Below, one piece after another: positions 37,801 through 55,619 of a stretch of 64,000 nucleotides of DNA. This DNA comes from Echiichthys vipera. Its lineage: Eukaryota; Chordata; Actinopteri; Perciformes; Trachinidae. The stretch is taken from positions 18,509,986 through 18,573,985 of the forward strand of contig OY829652.1 of NCBI GenBank assembly GCA_963691815.1, in the 5' to 3' direction. The notes under the pieces were generated by a model, which searched no databases, was not told where the DNA came from, and was given only the letters and a program-made list of their open reading frames with translations. Made by a program: the position numbers and the translations under genes. Numbering within the stretch: position 1 is the first letter of the stretch; every line of letters starts with the position of its first letter.

Positions 37801-38281
37801 CGTCCATATTTATGCATCATGTATGCAAATAGGCAGACAAGCTTTATGATGGCAGGTGTGTTCATCCAAAAAAAAGGGGGTAATAAAACATCCAGAAACA
37901 ATTGACAATTGGCAAATCAATGAAGTACATCTAAAAAAAATATATAAAGAAAAATACTAATAGAAAAGCCATACTTCCAAAATATATTTAAATAAATTTT
38001 TAAAACATTGTATCAGATTCATACATGAAAATCTACATACATTCAAAAACATAGTGTATTAAGTTTAAGGGGGGGAGAAAGTACATTTCTTCTGTATATT
38101 CAGAAACAAGCAACCCCTTCCCATGCAGTCTCCACTTTGTTCTACACTTCATTCCAGTGCTTTAAGACAGTTCAGGAATCATATTAAAAGTTAACTTTGA
38201 AAGATAAAGGTTTTATTAACTTTTTGATGGCTGGACACATACACCAACTGCCAGGACACCCGAGCTCATGCACTGCTGCTG

Positions 38282-38940
38282 TCATATCACATGACTCGTC
38301 CAGTATACTGGTTCATTCATCTCCCAACAGTGCAGTCTGGAGGTCATGGGTTGACTGTCGTGCCCTTTCCCAGCTGTAGCCCTGCTGCATGGGTCGGGTA
38401 GCCTCTCGCGAATATAGGAATGTCTCATCCAGCTAGGGGATCGTATCCAGCCGTCATTGATGCTCCAAGGCTGATAGCGTGGTTTTGTCCGGTCCAAAGA
38501 ACTCATCTGATACCTCCGTGGTTCCTGCAGAGGGCATCGTGGCACAACACAACCCAAAGATCTGCTCTCATAGAACCTTCCCAGGAAGCAGCTGGTCTTC
38601 ATCCAAATCAGACACCCCTCCACTTTGTCCCATCTCTCCTCCCCCTGGCCTTCATCTACTGCCTGAAGGTCCCCCTGCTGGACGTCTTTCAGGTGAGCTT
38701 GGTGGACATCCCCCAGTAATGACCTGACCGTCCTCGCAGCAGCTCGCCTTCACAAATGCAGCCATTCACGGACAAGTTGTACCAGACGGCGTTTCTCCAG
38801 CCCCGGGCCCCTGCTCCTGAGGTAGGGAAACTGCTCCTCCATTGCTGTGTAGATGGACGCCAGGTTGAGTTTCTGGTAGGGGGAGGACAGGATGACTTTT
38901 GTAATCTGGGCAATGTAAGAGAGTCCTGTCCTGTCCTGTT
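38282..38940 (-). pseudogene. Broken forkhead-domain gene
   Basis: The minus strand from 38940 encodes a forkhead domain in pieces: 'SYIAQITKVILSSPYQ', 'KLNLASIYTAMEEQFPYL', then after a frameshift 'WRNAVWYNLSVNGC', a further shift 'FVKASCCEDG', and back to 'GHYWG'. The order matches helix 1, helix 2 and recognition helix 3 of FOX proteins ('WRNSVRHNLSLNECFVK'). Here the recognition helix has W for the usual R and Y for the usual H. Downstream a 113-codon open stretch (to 38282) may be the old C-terminus. At least two frameshifts make it a pseudogene. It is not a copy of the adjacent FOXP forkhead, which differs throughout, and the subclass could not be assigned. It is GC-richer than its surroundings and lies between the two 5' leader exons of the foxp2-like gene. 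Confidence 0.7.
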
Positions 38941-39182
38941 TTAGATGTATTCTGAAGTGACATCCTGCTTTTTCCTATTTCATGTATGAAGTATCTGTGA
39001 GACATCTTGTTTACTTCCAAGTCAAAGCACTGACAATTTGTGTATTTCCTGTTGGATAAATTGCTGTTATCTTCCAGACAGCATTTTCATACTTTTATAC
39101 TGTTCACATCCATTCTTACATTAAAACAAAACAGTCACTGTTAAAATATGTAATTTATTTGTTCAGTAACATTAGGACTCAC

Positions 39183-39216
39183 CGCTTTGGTCATGGCTGG
39201 GGCTGGACGTGCCACT
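39183..39216 (-). other. foxp2-like 5' leader mini-exon with upstream ATG
   Basis: A 34-base minus-strand exon between ATATCTGTTCCAG| and |GTGAGTCC. It contains ATGACCAAAGCG running in frame into the 99-base leader exon 36514-36612. It has its own acceptor, so the transcription start must be at a higher coordinate, toward or beyond ppp1r3a. Assigned to foxp2-like by strand, position and splice quality only. Confidence 0.45.
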
Positions 39217-39863
39217 CTGGAACAGATATGAGATAAACACAGGAAACAGTACAAACACAAGATAAATCTATGAGATAATAGAACAAGCTTATGTGGAATG
39301 GTAGTTTCTCACATGCTATCAGGACTTCACAGTTATTGCACCATCAGAGAGTCTCAGAATGGTTGTTGGAAACCATTTTGGAGGCCTAAACAGTATGCAG
39401 AGGCAATTTGTTCTGTTTTAGACCTCATGTGACCCATTGTGGTCCAAAAGCAACACAACACAAATAATGTAGCTGCCATGGTAAATCTCATGCTTGTTAT
39501 ACAAATAGCATTACAACTCTCCAGGGAGATATAACTACAGTTACATAAGAACATAATGTTCACAAAACCTTTAGGCTTTGGAGCAGTTTTGCAGTGAGAA
39601 AATTAGACAAGTATGAATCAATATTGCAAATTATATCACGTAATGCTCTGCCTCAAAGAGGCAAGAGGATGATATTTTCTCCTCCTGAGCTTAGACTACT
39701 GTGCATAGTTGAAGTCCCTTCTGACCTATTTATAGTGTTGGCCCTTGCAACAATGTCAAATGTAACTCGACTCCATCTGTTAAGTCAGAGCATGTTGAAT
39801 GTCAGTTGCCAGAAGCAGCAGCACTGCAGTTCACTTCCCGCTGACTCTCCTACAGGGAGCCCC

Positions 39864-42800
39864 ATGGAGTTTGTGGGACAACCGAGACCTTCTGGGGCCT
39901 GTAACCTCTTAGGAGTGCCAGGCCTCAGCTCCTTCGATGTGGACGATGATGAGTGTGAGGTGGTGATCGGCATCAGACCCAAATCTTCTCCGCTCCCACG
40001 AAGAAGAAGCTCTGGCAGTGACGAGGACTCTGAGCCTGATCCACCCCTGTCCGGCTCCAGGAGAGTGTCCTTTGCAGACGCCAAGGGCCTCAGTTTGGTG
40101 CAAGTGAAGGAGTTTGACACTTGGGATGTGCCCAAGCTGCCAGACTGTGACCCTTCCGAAGGTGAACGTAAAGATCCAGAGGAATTCTTTATATCTCCTC
40201 TCACTTTCTCCCTTTCGTTGTCTACTGAGGAGCTGTTTGTCAAAGTCCAGGAGCAGAAAATAGAGTTGGAGACAATCGAGTTACTTCCAGGGACCACAAT
40301 ACTGAAAGGGGTGATCCGTGTCCTAAACATCTCCTTCAATAAGGCGGTATACGTCAGAACCACTTTGGACTCCTGGTCCAGCCACTTTGACCTCCTGGCA
40401 GAGTACATGCCCGGTTCCAGTGACAGTCTGACGGACCGTTTCTCATTTAAACTCACCCTAGTGCCTCCTTTCGGGGAGCAGGGAGCCAGAGTTGACTTTT
40501 GTCTGCGATTTGAGACTTCAATGGGGACATTCTGGGCCAACAATAATGACAGGAACTACGTGCTGTTCTGTCACCAGAGAGCAAAAGAGAGGAAAGAGAG
40601 ACCGCAGAAGGAAAATGTGAACAAAAAGAGCTGTCTTAAGATTATCGGGTGAGGATGTAGAGTGTTTCACTGAGAGGGATTATAAAAGGCCGACACTGCT
40701 CAGACACAATTCAGCATAGGTCATTATGAGAATCATACAAGGAGAAATGTCTGTCTACCATGCCTAAGGTAGAAGAGAGGGCAGGTTGATTTCTGCCATA
40801 CAATTTAAAAAAATATGGGCTACTGTTAAACCTGATATACCAAAACTGTAATTGTTGTTGAAATTGTGTGAAAGCTGTCAAAATCCTCAAAAGGATTACA
40901 GTGTTTCAGCATTGTCACCTTATATGGTTTGTTGATTGGTTATAATGACATGAAAGTCTGACTAATCACAGTTTTATTAATTGACAGAACAAACTTCTCC
41001 CCTGTGGAAAACATTTCTGCAGCCGAAGGTTCATCTCAAGAAAACATTTCAACTGGTGAATATTAATTTTTTTGATTGTGAAATTAAAAATTACAATTGT
41101 GGAAACAACAACACGGCTGCAAGAGTGAAGCCTCAATATAGATTGAATTTTTTTTTTTTTCTACAGATGTGTCAAAACATGGAGAGGAAGCGGACACAAT
41201 GAAAGCCAAGCAAATCTCTGAAGGCCAGTCAGGAACATCAGAGACAGATCAACAGAAATTACTGGTGAGTAAAAAAAGCACAAATACTTTTTCTTTTTTG
41301 ACACTTTTGATCCAAGACGCAAAAGTGCAGTTTACCAACACATTTTATGGTCTGACTTTAGACTTCCTGGTCAAGTATCCAGACCTTAGAGGCCAATTCA
41401 ATAAATTTGTGCTTGCGACTTATGCCAGTTAAGTTAGCATAATACTGTATACATTACAGTGACAACAGTGACAGTGACTGGAGATTTAATTGTTCTAATA
41501 TCTTAAATCCTTCATCAGACACTGCAAATTATTTTTCATTGTCTCTTCAATCTCTTATTCTCAAGCTTGAATTGACCTATTTGATGTGTTATTCGCTATG
41601 AAAGCAAGCTTAAAGACACCACACTGTGTCTATGGGGTACAGGAGGAACAGAAAACTTAACATGGCCGTGGTGCATTTTCTGAGAGAATATCACATGACC
41701 GGGAGTTGAGCACCCGAGAGACATAATGTACTGTGCACCTAAAGGACGCCCAGTGCTGCTCAGTGTCTCATATTTGTCATGCATGCTATTTTTGTACTAT
41801 TGTGTAATCTTTATCCTTGTATATTTAATAAAAAAAATGCAGTTAAGGATAATATTTAATCCTAACATGTTACTGTGACATACAACTTTAAATTTCACTA
41901 CATAATACTGTGTGAGCAGACTGAAATTAATCTATCCCTGTTGTTGATGGGCAGACGAAGAGCAGACAGAACTGCAACCGACGAAGTCGCAGAGAGGCTG
42001 CACGCTTGGCTCGGATGAGGGACTATATTTCTCAGAGAAATGGAGGACCAGATGACACAGAAAGAGATGGATCACCTCCAGAAGCAACACTGGCGGCCCA
42101 AGAAGCAACCTCAGAGGAAAGGCACTCAGATGTGCGAACTCTTCCTGAGGGGAGCAGCAAATTAGAAGGTTCTCCATGTGTTTTTGAGATACTGGAAACA
42201 TGCAGCGAACCTGTCCTTGATGTTCAACATGATACGTCACCAGCACATGACTATGCGTCTAACAGCAAGACAGGGAAATCTGAGAGTGTCAATTTGGCTG
42301 ACTCAACCACATTAACAGGAGGTGAGAGCGCCACAGATATGCCAGACAACCCATTGCATTCAAATGACGAGCCCGCTCCTGCAGAATGCCAAAATGTCTC
42401 AAAAGCTGAGGAAATTGCAGCTGAACTAGCTGACAATGTTATTTCATCAGTTAGCAACAAAAGCCTTGTTAGCCAGACCGACAGCTACACATTTGGAACG
42501 GTGGTGGCTCCGCTGTATCATCAGGTATTTGGCAGAGTAGGAAGTGAAAGTGATTGGGGAAATCCAATACGGCCTACACTGAATGTTGGTGACTTAACTC
42601 AAAGTTATCCTCACAATGAAAGCAGACAGACTGTCTGCATTGTTCCAACAGATGCTAGAAGTAATAATGACATAGTTCTGGGATATACGATTGAGACCGA
42701 GGAATCAAACCAAGAATTCTTAGATGCTGTTCTGAACAGTCCTCCCACTGAAGAACAGGAAAGTTTGAGTGTGACGGAAAATGACATCCTGGTACATGAA

Positions 42801-45026
42801 GAAGCTCTGCAGGATCCAGAGGATATTATATATTCAGACCAGAGACACTCAAATATATCAGAAGTTCCAAAAACTACTTCAGGAGACGCAGTAATACATC
42901 CACACGATGTACACATTTCAAATACAGATTTGTTGAATCCACAAATACAGACTGAGAGTTTACATCTACAGGACGAAGCACAGGAAGACAATCTAATCCA
43001 GGGCCTCCAACTGGCAGAGCCTGCACAATCTAAAACTAATCTAGAAGAAACACTTGCACAAAGTGAAACACAAGAGGTCGAGACCACTCTAGAAACATCA
43101 TTTATGTCACTTCAACCTTCTCAGAGTGAGACAGACCAACAGGCCAGCGGGAGTGGAGCAAACGACTGTAAAAGTGTACATTGGTCAAACAAAGCTGATG
43201 ACAATGGCAAAACAGCAATTACATCAACAGTCGATACCATTTCACAAGAGGATAAACCATTAAAAGCTTTATTTGATCTGACTCCTAAACGCATCAATAA
43301 TTCAGCTACAAAAGAAACTGAGAGTAGGTACGGTTCTTGTTCTGAATTTATGGAGGAAAATGCTAGCATAACACCTCCGATATCTCTTGAAACTACTAAT
43401 GCGGAAGAAGGAAATAACGTGGTGAACAACTCGCATAAAAATGAAACAAAACACTCTGCTGACATTAAGGTAATTGATGAAGTAGCTGAGTCAATGACAA
43501 AAGCAACGAAAAGTAATCCAACACATGGTGACATGTTTGTAGGGCTCAAAGATGAAGACACGGGCAAACAGGAGGTTTTTGGTTCAGCAGACACTACTGA
43601 GGTAAACTGGGAAATGATGGTTGAAGAAGAGGAGAAAGAGATATTAAAAGATGAAGAGAAAAGTAAGGCAATACATTTAAAAACATTGGAAAAGGAGCCA
43701 GAACAGTTGGAGGACGCAGGGAGAGAGACAGCATCAGAAAACAAAGATACAGCAAAGTCTGAAAAAGAGAAAAAAGAGGACAAAACGGTTTACATGGTTC
43801 AGGAGATCACAACTGCACATGTGTTAGTGGACAAGCAAAGGATTGGAGAGGAGGAAACTGTGGATAAAAAAGATGGGGATGAAGGTGAGAAAGAATTAGA
43901 ATATGATCACGTCACAAAGGCAGCTGAGGAAAAACCTGCTGAGGAGATTGAAATAGAGAAAAGTGGGGAACAAGAGGAGACAGAGTTAGATGAAGAAAAA
44001 CACTTGGCAGAGATACAAGAGGTCAACATTGAAAGGACAAATGTTCAAGATGAAGAGGAGATAGAGGAGGAGGAAGAAATGGAAATAGACTTGTATTATG
44101 ACGAGGAAGCAGGTGTGGAGTGGGAGGATTGGCTAAAAATAATGGAGGAAAACGCACAAGAGGAGAATCCAGATTACAAGGGGGAAATTCTAGCTGATGT
44201 TACAGTAGAGTCAGAGAGCGTGGCAATAGAGGAAAGGCAAAATGAAAAGAGGTTAGACATTACACAAAACAAGGTTGAGGATGGTTTATCTGTTCCGGTG
44301 AACAATGTGCAGGACAAGAGAGTAATTGACAACAAAAATGGACACCTCCTAACTGAAATGCATCCGTACAGAGAGGGAGATTTCCAAAGCAACAAGAATG
44401 TCACACACGACCTATCAAAAGTTGCGATGGATGAGAACGAATCCGTCGCTGCAGAGGGAGGTTCTTGCATTTTTACAGATGATCCTGAAAGCGACCAAAC
44501 AAGCCAAGACAGCGCTTCAGCAGAGTCCGACTCAGACGACGAGGTGGAGTTGTACATGCACTGCCTGAGGGCCGTTCACGCTGGGGCACAGGCCCAGAAA
44601 GACAGGAACAAAGATACAGGTTTTAGCGTGGGCAGAAGGCCCTCTGTAAGCAAAAGCAAACTGCTGTCCACACCCATGCCATCCATCAGCGAGTCTCTAG
44701 ATGAAGAGCAACACCTCGGCTGCCTTCAGGACAATCATGAGGGCGCGGAAACAGCAGACATCCAACTCAAAGCTGCAGCTCTAGCAGCGTCAAGCGGACG
44801 GGAAAGCATCAACAGAAATGTTTCGCGGTGGAAAGAGACTTTTTCCTGCAGCAATATTTCAAAAACGTTATTATACGGCACCTTGTTTGTGGTATTTTTA
44901 ATCGTAGCCTACCGTTTTGACTTTCTTGCCTGTTTTGGGCTCTACTTGTTATCAGTGGTTTGGCTCTACTGTCAAGGAGAACGGCAGCCAGAACAACAAA
45001 AACATCAACAGAATAGGTTGACTTAA
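39864..45026 (+). CDS. ppp1r3a: PPP1R3A, glycogen/SR-targeting subunit of protein phosphatase 1
   Basis: Targets PP1 to glycogen and membranes in muscle, where it promotes glycogen synthase dephosphorylation. Exons: 39864-40648, 40988-41055, 41167-41264, 41955-45026; phases agree, 1340 residues (human about 1120). The start ATG at 39864 sits in CCCC-ATGG, a good Kozak context. Features: a Ser-rich 'RRRSSGSDEDSE' stretch (46-57) like the mammalian PKA-site region; PP1-binding RVxF motif 'RVSF' at 67-70; a CBM21 glycogen-binding domain at about 110-235 including 'KGVIRVLNISFNKAVYVR' and 'FETSMGTFWANNN'; a very long acidic, poorly conserved fourth exon; and a C-terminal hydrophobic anchor at about 1288-1322 ('LYGTLFVVFLIVAY'). 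The PP1 and glycogen modules are all in exon 1. It is head-to-head with the foxp2-like gene, as PPP1R3A and FOXP2 are in mammals. Confidence 0.93.
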
Positions 45027-48000
45027 ACTGTAAAAGCTGTTTCAGTTGTGGTTTAGTGCAACATGGACTTCTAAGATTTATGAGTGTACACGAGCTGACA
45101 TGACACTAACAAAAGTAACTTTTTTACTAAATGATATCATACCACCATTTGATATTCCCCATCATCTAATATTTGAACAAGGCCTGCATAAATAGTTATG
45201 ATCTAAATAGAGGAAGTATGAGAAGAAAAATGCATCTTGATAATGGGCATTAGTTTAAAGTGTATATGACACGTATCAGAATATAGGCTGTATATTCCCT
45301 GTGGGAGGATGCTAACTCTCTGTCGTCAAGTGTATAAAACCAATTTTCTTTACGCTTTACTGTACATACGACTTATAGTGTAGACTCGGACAACAAGCTG
45401 CGGACCATTGCTCACACTGATCAGTTCTGCAGAGCGTTAATGCATTTTTGAGGTGTAAATGAAATCAGTGTGCTGTGTGTATGGATTAGAAATCATTGCA
45501 TTTGTGTAGGGTAAATTTAGTTTTCATAAGTCTGGAATGAATGAATTGTACTTTAGACAAATCATTCAAAATGTTTTTTTTATACCATAAGTGTTCACAG
45601 CACAAATACTATATTAACAATAGTAGCCAGTACTATTATATTAACTCACTTACAAATAAAAACCAATATTCACATACTTGGAATAGATTGTATGTTCTCT
45701 AAATGAATGCAAGTTAGTAAGATATACTCGAAATCAGTGTTTTTCAAAAGAAAATATGAATGTCATCAGGGGTATGTTATGTCACAGATCTGCGGTCATA
45801 CCCTGAAACTTTAAGTACGGAGAAACCAGATTATGAACGGACAGTTTGTATTCTTATTTGTGTTTCTGGTGTGTTGAAATGTTTTTTATGTCTGGCTGCA
45901 TTCTGATTAAATCAGCTACCTTGTTATCACCACTCAGTATTAAAATACGTTTGCCATAAAGCTGACCATCATTAGTGTTAACATGTGCTTTTGTACTGTT
46001 TAGATGCAATGTCCGGGGTTTATTTACGCATAAACAAACAGCTTCTGGGTTTTTAAGGATTTTTCCGTCCTTTCTTATCTCTCTCTGGGAGAGAGTGACA
46101 CACTTCCTTGTTCATAAACAACTTAGATAGAGGACAAACTTTGAGCCAAGATGCAGTTCTGACATGCCGTCATACATGTCAGATGTACTCTTCTGCCCAT
46201 TCGAAGTATTGGGTAATCGAAAGAGCATAATGTTAAAACAAGTCACTTGTAGCAATGTCGTGTAATTTCTGCTCATTATTTAACCTTTGGCTTTTAGTTG
46301 TGTTTTGAGCTGAACACAGCTGCAGTAATGTACTCGCCAGGGGATTTCTGTGCATCCCACTGGGAGGATTACCACTCTCTTTTGCTAGATGATCAAGAAA
46401 ACATGTTACACAATAATAACATTTTCAAAAAGTGAAACATGCAGAAGGGTTTATCAGTGCAAAGAGAATTAACAATAATTCCAATTACAGCCCTCAGGGA
46501 CAGGGTTTTATTGCAAGTATCCTTTTTTAATAAACTGGTCATCTGTGAGTTCTGCAATTCAACTTTTTGTCTAAATAAGGCCGTAGTGTTTAAAAGAAGA
46601 GTTAGATTGGACACTAACAAACTTCTTCCGTCAGTATGATTATGTACACATTTTAAACATGAAATGTAATTTGACCTGAAGTGATAGGTGTTGCCCACAC
46701 AGCAAAACCATGAGAGAGATGATTAATGTTTATTAACTGTGCAGGTGGAGCTTATGTTGGCCATGTATCATCAGAGCATGTTGGCTGACCCCTGTTGGTT
46801 TGCATATTCTGATAATGACCACAATGTTTGCTTACTACTGCTGTCCGCCACGAGCCAACTTTCTTCATTATGCCTGTCTGACTGCTCTCTCGGACTCGAG
46901 TGCAGTCATAAATCAAATGTAATATAAGTATGTTAGTCAACATTTAAAACCAGGAAGTTTTTTAGTAAGAAGCAGCAGTGATGCCTTTATACCTAAAGAA
47001 TATAAGCGACATTTCCGTTTATTTAAAGAAATATGAACATGGAAATTGAATTATTTATGATCTGTATCACAGGATACAACTCAAATAGACACACTAATAA
47101 AACATATTAGAATGGATGATTTAAACTGTATATGATAGGCCATAACCCATTCAATAGGCCTTTTTCATTTACAGTATTTTTTACTCTTTGAACATTTATA
47201 AGACTTCACATGAGGATACTCCATTAATACCCAGTAATTAGTATTATTAATGGTGTTATTACATCACCCATGAAATCACAGTGTGCCAAGCAGCAGGCAT
47301 GTCTGCAGTTTAAAAAACATTAACCAGCCATGTGCTGTGTCTTATTTCTGGAAGAGAGGAGTAGTTATGTTCTGTAATAATGTATATGGGCAATTCTGAG
47401 ACTACAACCACTTTCACATCCTTTGGCCGTATTTTTTAAAATACATATACTGTGTATTTGCTTATCTTATCTCTATTGTTAAATTAACAATAATACCATC
47501 TTATAATATTTATACCATCGGTCCACTATTATTTTGTCTTACTTTTTAACATCCTTAAAGACAATAATATCACTATTTTGCCCTTGTCCCACACCCAGAT
47601 ATACTCACTTCAACAATGAAAATAAAGTTTAAAAACATGACTTATCTGAACACTTAAAATGTGCTTTAATAAAGTAATGCTCAATCAAAAAATATTTTAG
47701 TAATCATTGTCTGACAGTTGCCAACATTACTTTTTGGACAAAATATAGCTGTCACACATTATCACTGTCATTTCGAACAATACAAGGTATTTTCATGCCT
47801 AAAAGTATTAGACACAGATATGATTGGTTGTTTTTCAGGAAGTGAACAGTGACATTGGTGTTCAATTGAAATATAAGGTATATGTGCATTTTCACATACA
47901 GCTTTTTAAATCAAGGTAAATATTGCTTAATCAGGATAAATACTTATTGTATGCCATTTCTAAACACGCTGTAACTCCATGGAAATTTGTGAGAGGATAT

Positions 48001-48708
48001 TTTTTTCTTAGTTAAATACGTGCATTTTGTGTGCATATTTTGCTAGCAATCAAATCAAAGCTAATATGTAAAGCTACTTTTTCATGAAACACTGTAGAAA
48101 CCACAGTCATTTCCACCCCACTTCCCTCTGTGTTGGAAAAAACAAGAGTGTGGTGGAAATGACATATATACATATAGCCTCTATTATTATGGAATTAAAC
48201 AATTACCCTTGTAATTCTATGATATAGATTTTGAATTTTTATAAAAAAGTGTATGTTTTGAAGATGCCACCAAAGACAACAGCGAAAAGGTGTCAGGACT
48301 ATAGGGACGGCTTTTGCTCAGCACCTGATGGCTGTACCTGTTTCAGTCCAGAAACAGTGATGTTTAGCCATGGAAAGAAGCTTGCCCCTCTACAAGCACA
48401 TCACACTGTGACACATCACACAATATACAGGTAAGTCTGCAGCACATTCCACACATATATGAGGGGCTTATTGGTCAATGGTGTGCCGTCAATTATGACG
48501 GAGATGCGTACCCATTCATCATACAAGATGTTGATTGTTACAGCGGTGCTCTTGTCAAAACAATGAGCTGCATAGGTAACAATAGATTCAATTGGCCAGC
48601 AAAACATGACATAATCTGGTAGCAGCCCGTGAATATTTTAGGTCTTATCCCTGAGCCTGCATCAGTAACCAAACGATACAAGAGGATTGTAGTGTCAGTC
48701 TGGGAAGA
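45027..48708. other. ppp1r3a 3' UTR and intergenic sequence
   Basis: AT-rich with no supported gene. The first clear AATAAA after ppp1r3a is at 45655-45660. Short open frames at 46393-46943 and 48231-48607 have no codon or family signal. In tetrapods GPR85 lies in the equivalent interval, but no seven-transmembrane single-exon ORF is present here. Confidence 0.5.
45655..45660 (+). terminator. Candidate poly(A) signal of ppp1r3a
   Basis: AATAAA about 630 bases after the stop codon. Confidence 0.35.
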
Positions 48709-48749
48709 AATTTGTCAAATCCTGAATTAGATTTAGGATTTGACAAATT
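48709..48749. repeat. Perfect 15-bp inverted repeat, 11-base loop
   Basis: AATTTGTCAAATCCT (48709-48723) and its exact reverse complement (48735-48749) flank GAATTAGATTT. The right arm directly abuts the (CA)n run. Confidence 0.9.

Positions 48750-48845
<96 letters not shown>
48750..48845. repeat. (CA)n microsatellite, about 47 units
   Basis: Pure CA run beginning immediately after the inverted repeat. Confidence 0.97.
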
Positions 48846-48847
<2 letters not shown>

Positions 48848-48951
48848 CCTTTGATATGTTTTACTTTGATTACCATTTCCTTTTCCTTTTTTTTTTAAAC
48901 AATTTTTCGCTATATTTAACGGTTAATTGTTTTTTACGGTGTACATAGGTT

Positions 48952-49404
48952 CATTGGCAGATTAAGGTGGTCATGGGCCCCTAGGCTACTGATTGTTTGG
49001 GCCCCTCACATTATTAATCAAAAAAACCCCGCTCAGACAGAAGAAGAGTCCGCAACCTTGAAAAATTCTGTCAATTTAGGATTTCCTTTTAGTAGATATT
49101 GGTCCTGCTGTTCTTTCAGTCGTGCTTTTCTTTTTTGTGCTCTGCTATCACATTTCCTTTCTGACATTTTGCTGCTATACTGCCAAGTAACAGTAAGTGA
49201 CTTATCATTTGACAACAAAACTGACCTTATGAACTCGGCCAAATGATGGCATCTGATTGGATAAATGTGTCACATATCTATCCAATCAGCGACTTCAGTT
49301 TTTTTCCCCCAGTGTAGTTAATTAAAAATAAAATAAATATAGTCTGGCCAATCAGGGGCCCCTAGGTTGCAGCTTGGGCCTGCCTGTGCATTAATCCGCC
49401 CCTG
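48952..49404 (-). mobile_element. hAT-type DNA transposon remnant
   Basis: The right end, reverse-complemented, begins CAGGGGCGGATTAA, and the left end is CATTGGCAGATTAA, matching at 11 of 14 positions. Both ends are followed by copies of GGGCCCCTAGG. Inside, the minus strand (49242-49033) encodes 'MSERKCDSRAQKRKARLKEQ' and 'KLTEFFKV', which resembles the N-terminus of fish hAT/TTF-type zinc-finger transposases ('...GAQKRKAKLKEQ...KLTDFF'). The rest of the transposase is deleted, so it is an internally deleted, immobile copy. It ends about 150 bases before the bmt2 promoter region. Confidence 0.65.
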
Positions 49405-49559
49405 CATATTAGATTTTGTATTTTGCATCTGTTATTGATGCTTTTGTCATTTGCACTGTCCTATTTTGCTGCTGTAACACTTTAAATTTCCCCACTGTGG
49501 GGCTTATAAAAGAGTATTTGATCTTGTTTTATTATAGTGTGATAACTTTAGGAGTGGTG

Positions 49560-49784
49560 GGATTTACAAGCTGCACTCAAACGCTCCATGGAACGCACGC
49601 AGGCTCAGGTACTCTTCCAGCTCTGTGATTGGACGACGGACTGTCAGTTCCGAGGCATGTCTGTCAAAGTCAACCAATCCGCTTGCGTTTTGTTGGGCAG
49701 TGCACCGGTTCACCGGTCGGTTTGCAGCTGGGGAAAAAGGGGAAGCAACTGTGGCGAGGGCAGCAGCATCGGCGGCGCGGTGCT
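49560..49784 (+). promoter_or_regulatory. GC-rich bmt2 promoter / 5' UTR
   Basis: The base composition turns GC- and CpG-rich just before the bmt2 ATG. It contains an inverted CCAAT box (ATTGG, 49628-49632) and a direct one (CCAAT, 49674-49678), 45 bases apart, and no TATA box. This is a housekeeping-type arrangement. The start site was not determined. Confidence 0.5.

Positions 49785-55619
<5,835 letters not shown>

Noticed and set aside
39785..40543. 252-codon minus-strand ORF opposite ppp1r3a exon 1
   Set aside because: Shadow of a conserved plus-strand exon encoding the RVxF motif and CBM21 domain. No independent family signal.
45027..49560. Search for gpr85 between ppp1r3a and bmt2
   Set aside because: No open frame of suitable length or hydrophobic pattern exists on either strand, so I treat the gene as absent here.
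49629..49784. Upstream in-frame extension of the bmt2 first exon (start at 49629)
   Set aside because: The extension lies in the GC-rich promoter region, includes both CCAAT boxes and has no similarity to SAMTOR. The ATG at 49785 gives the expected N-terminus.
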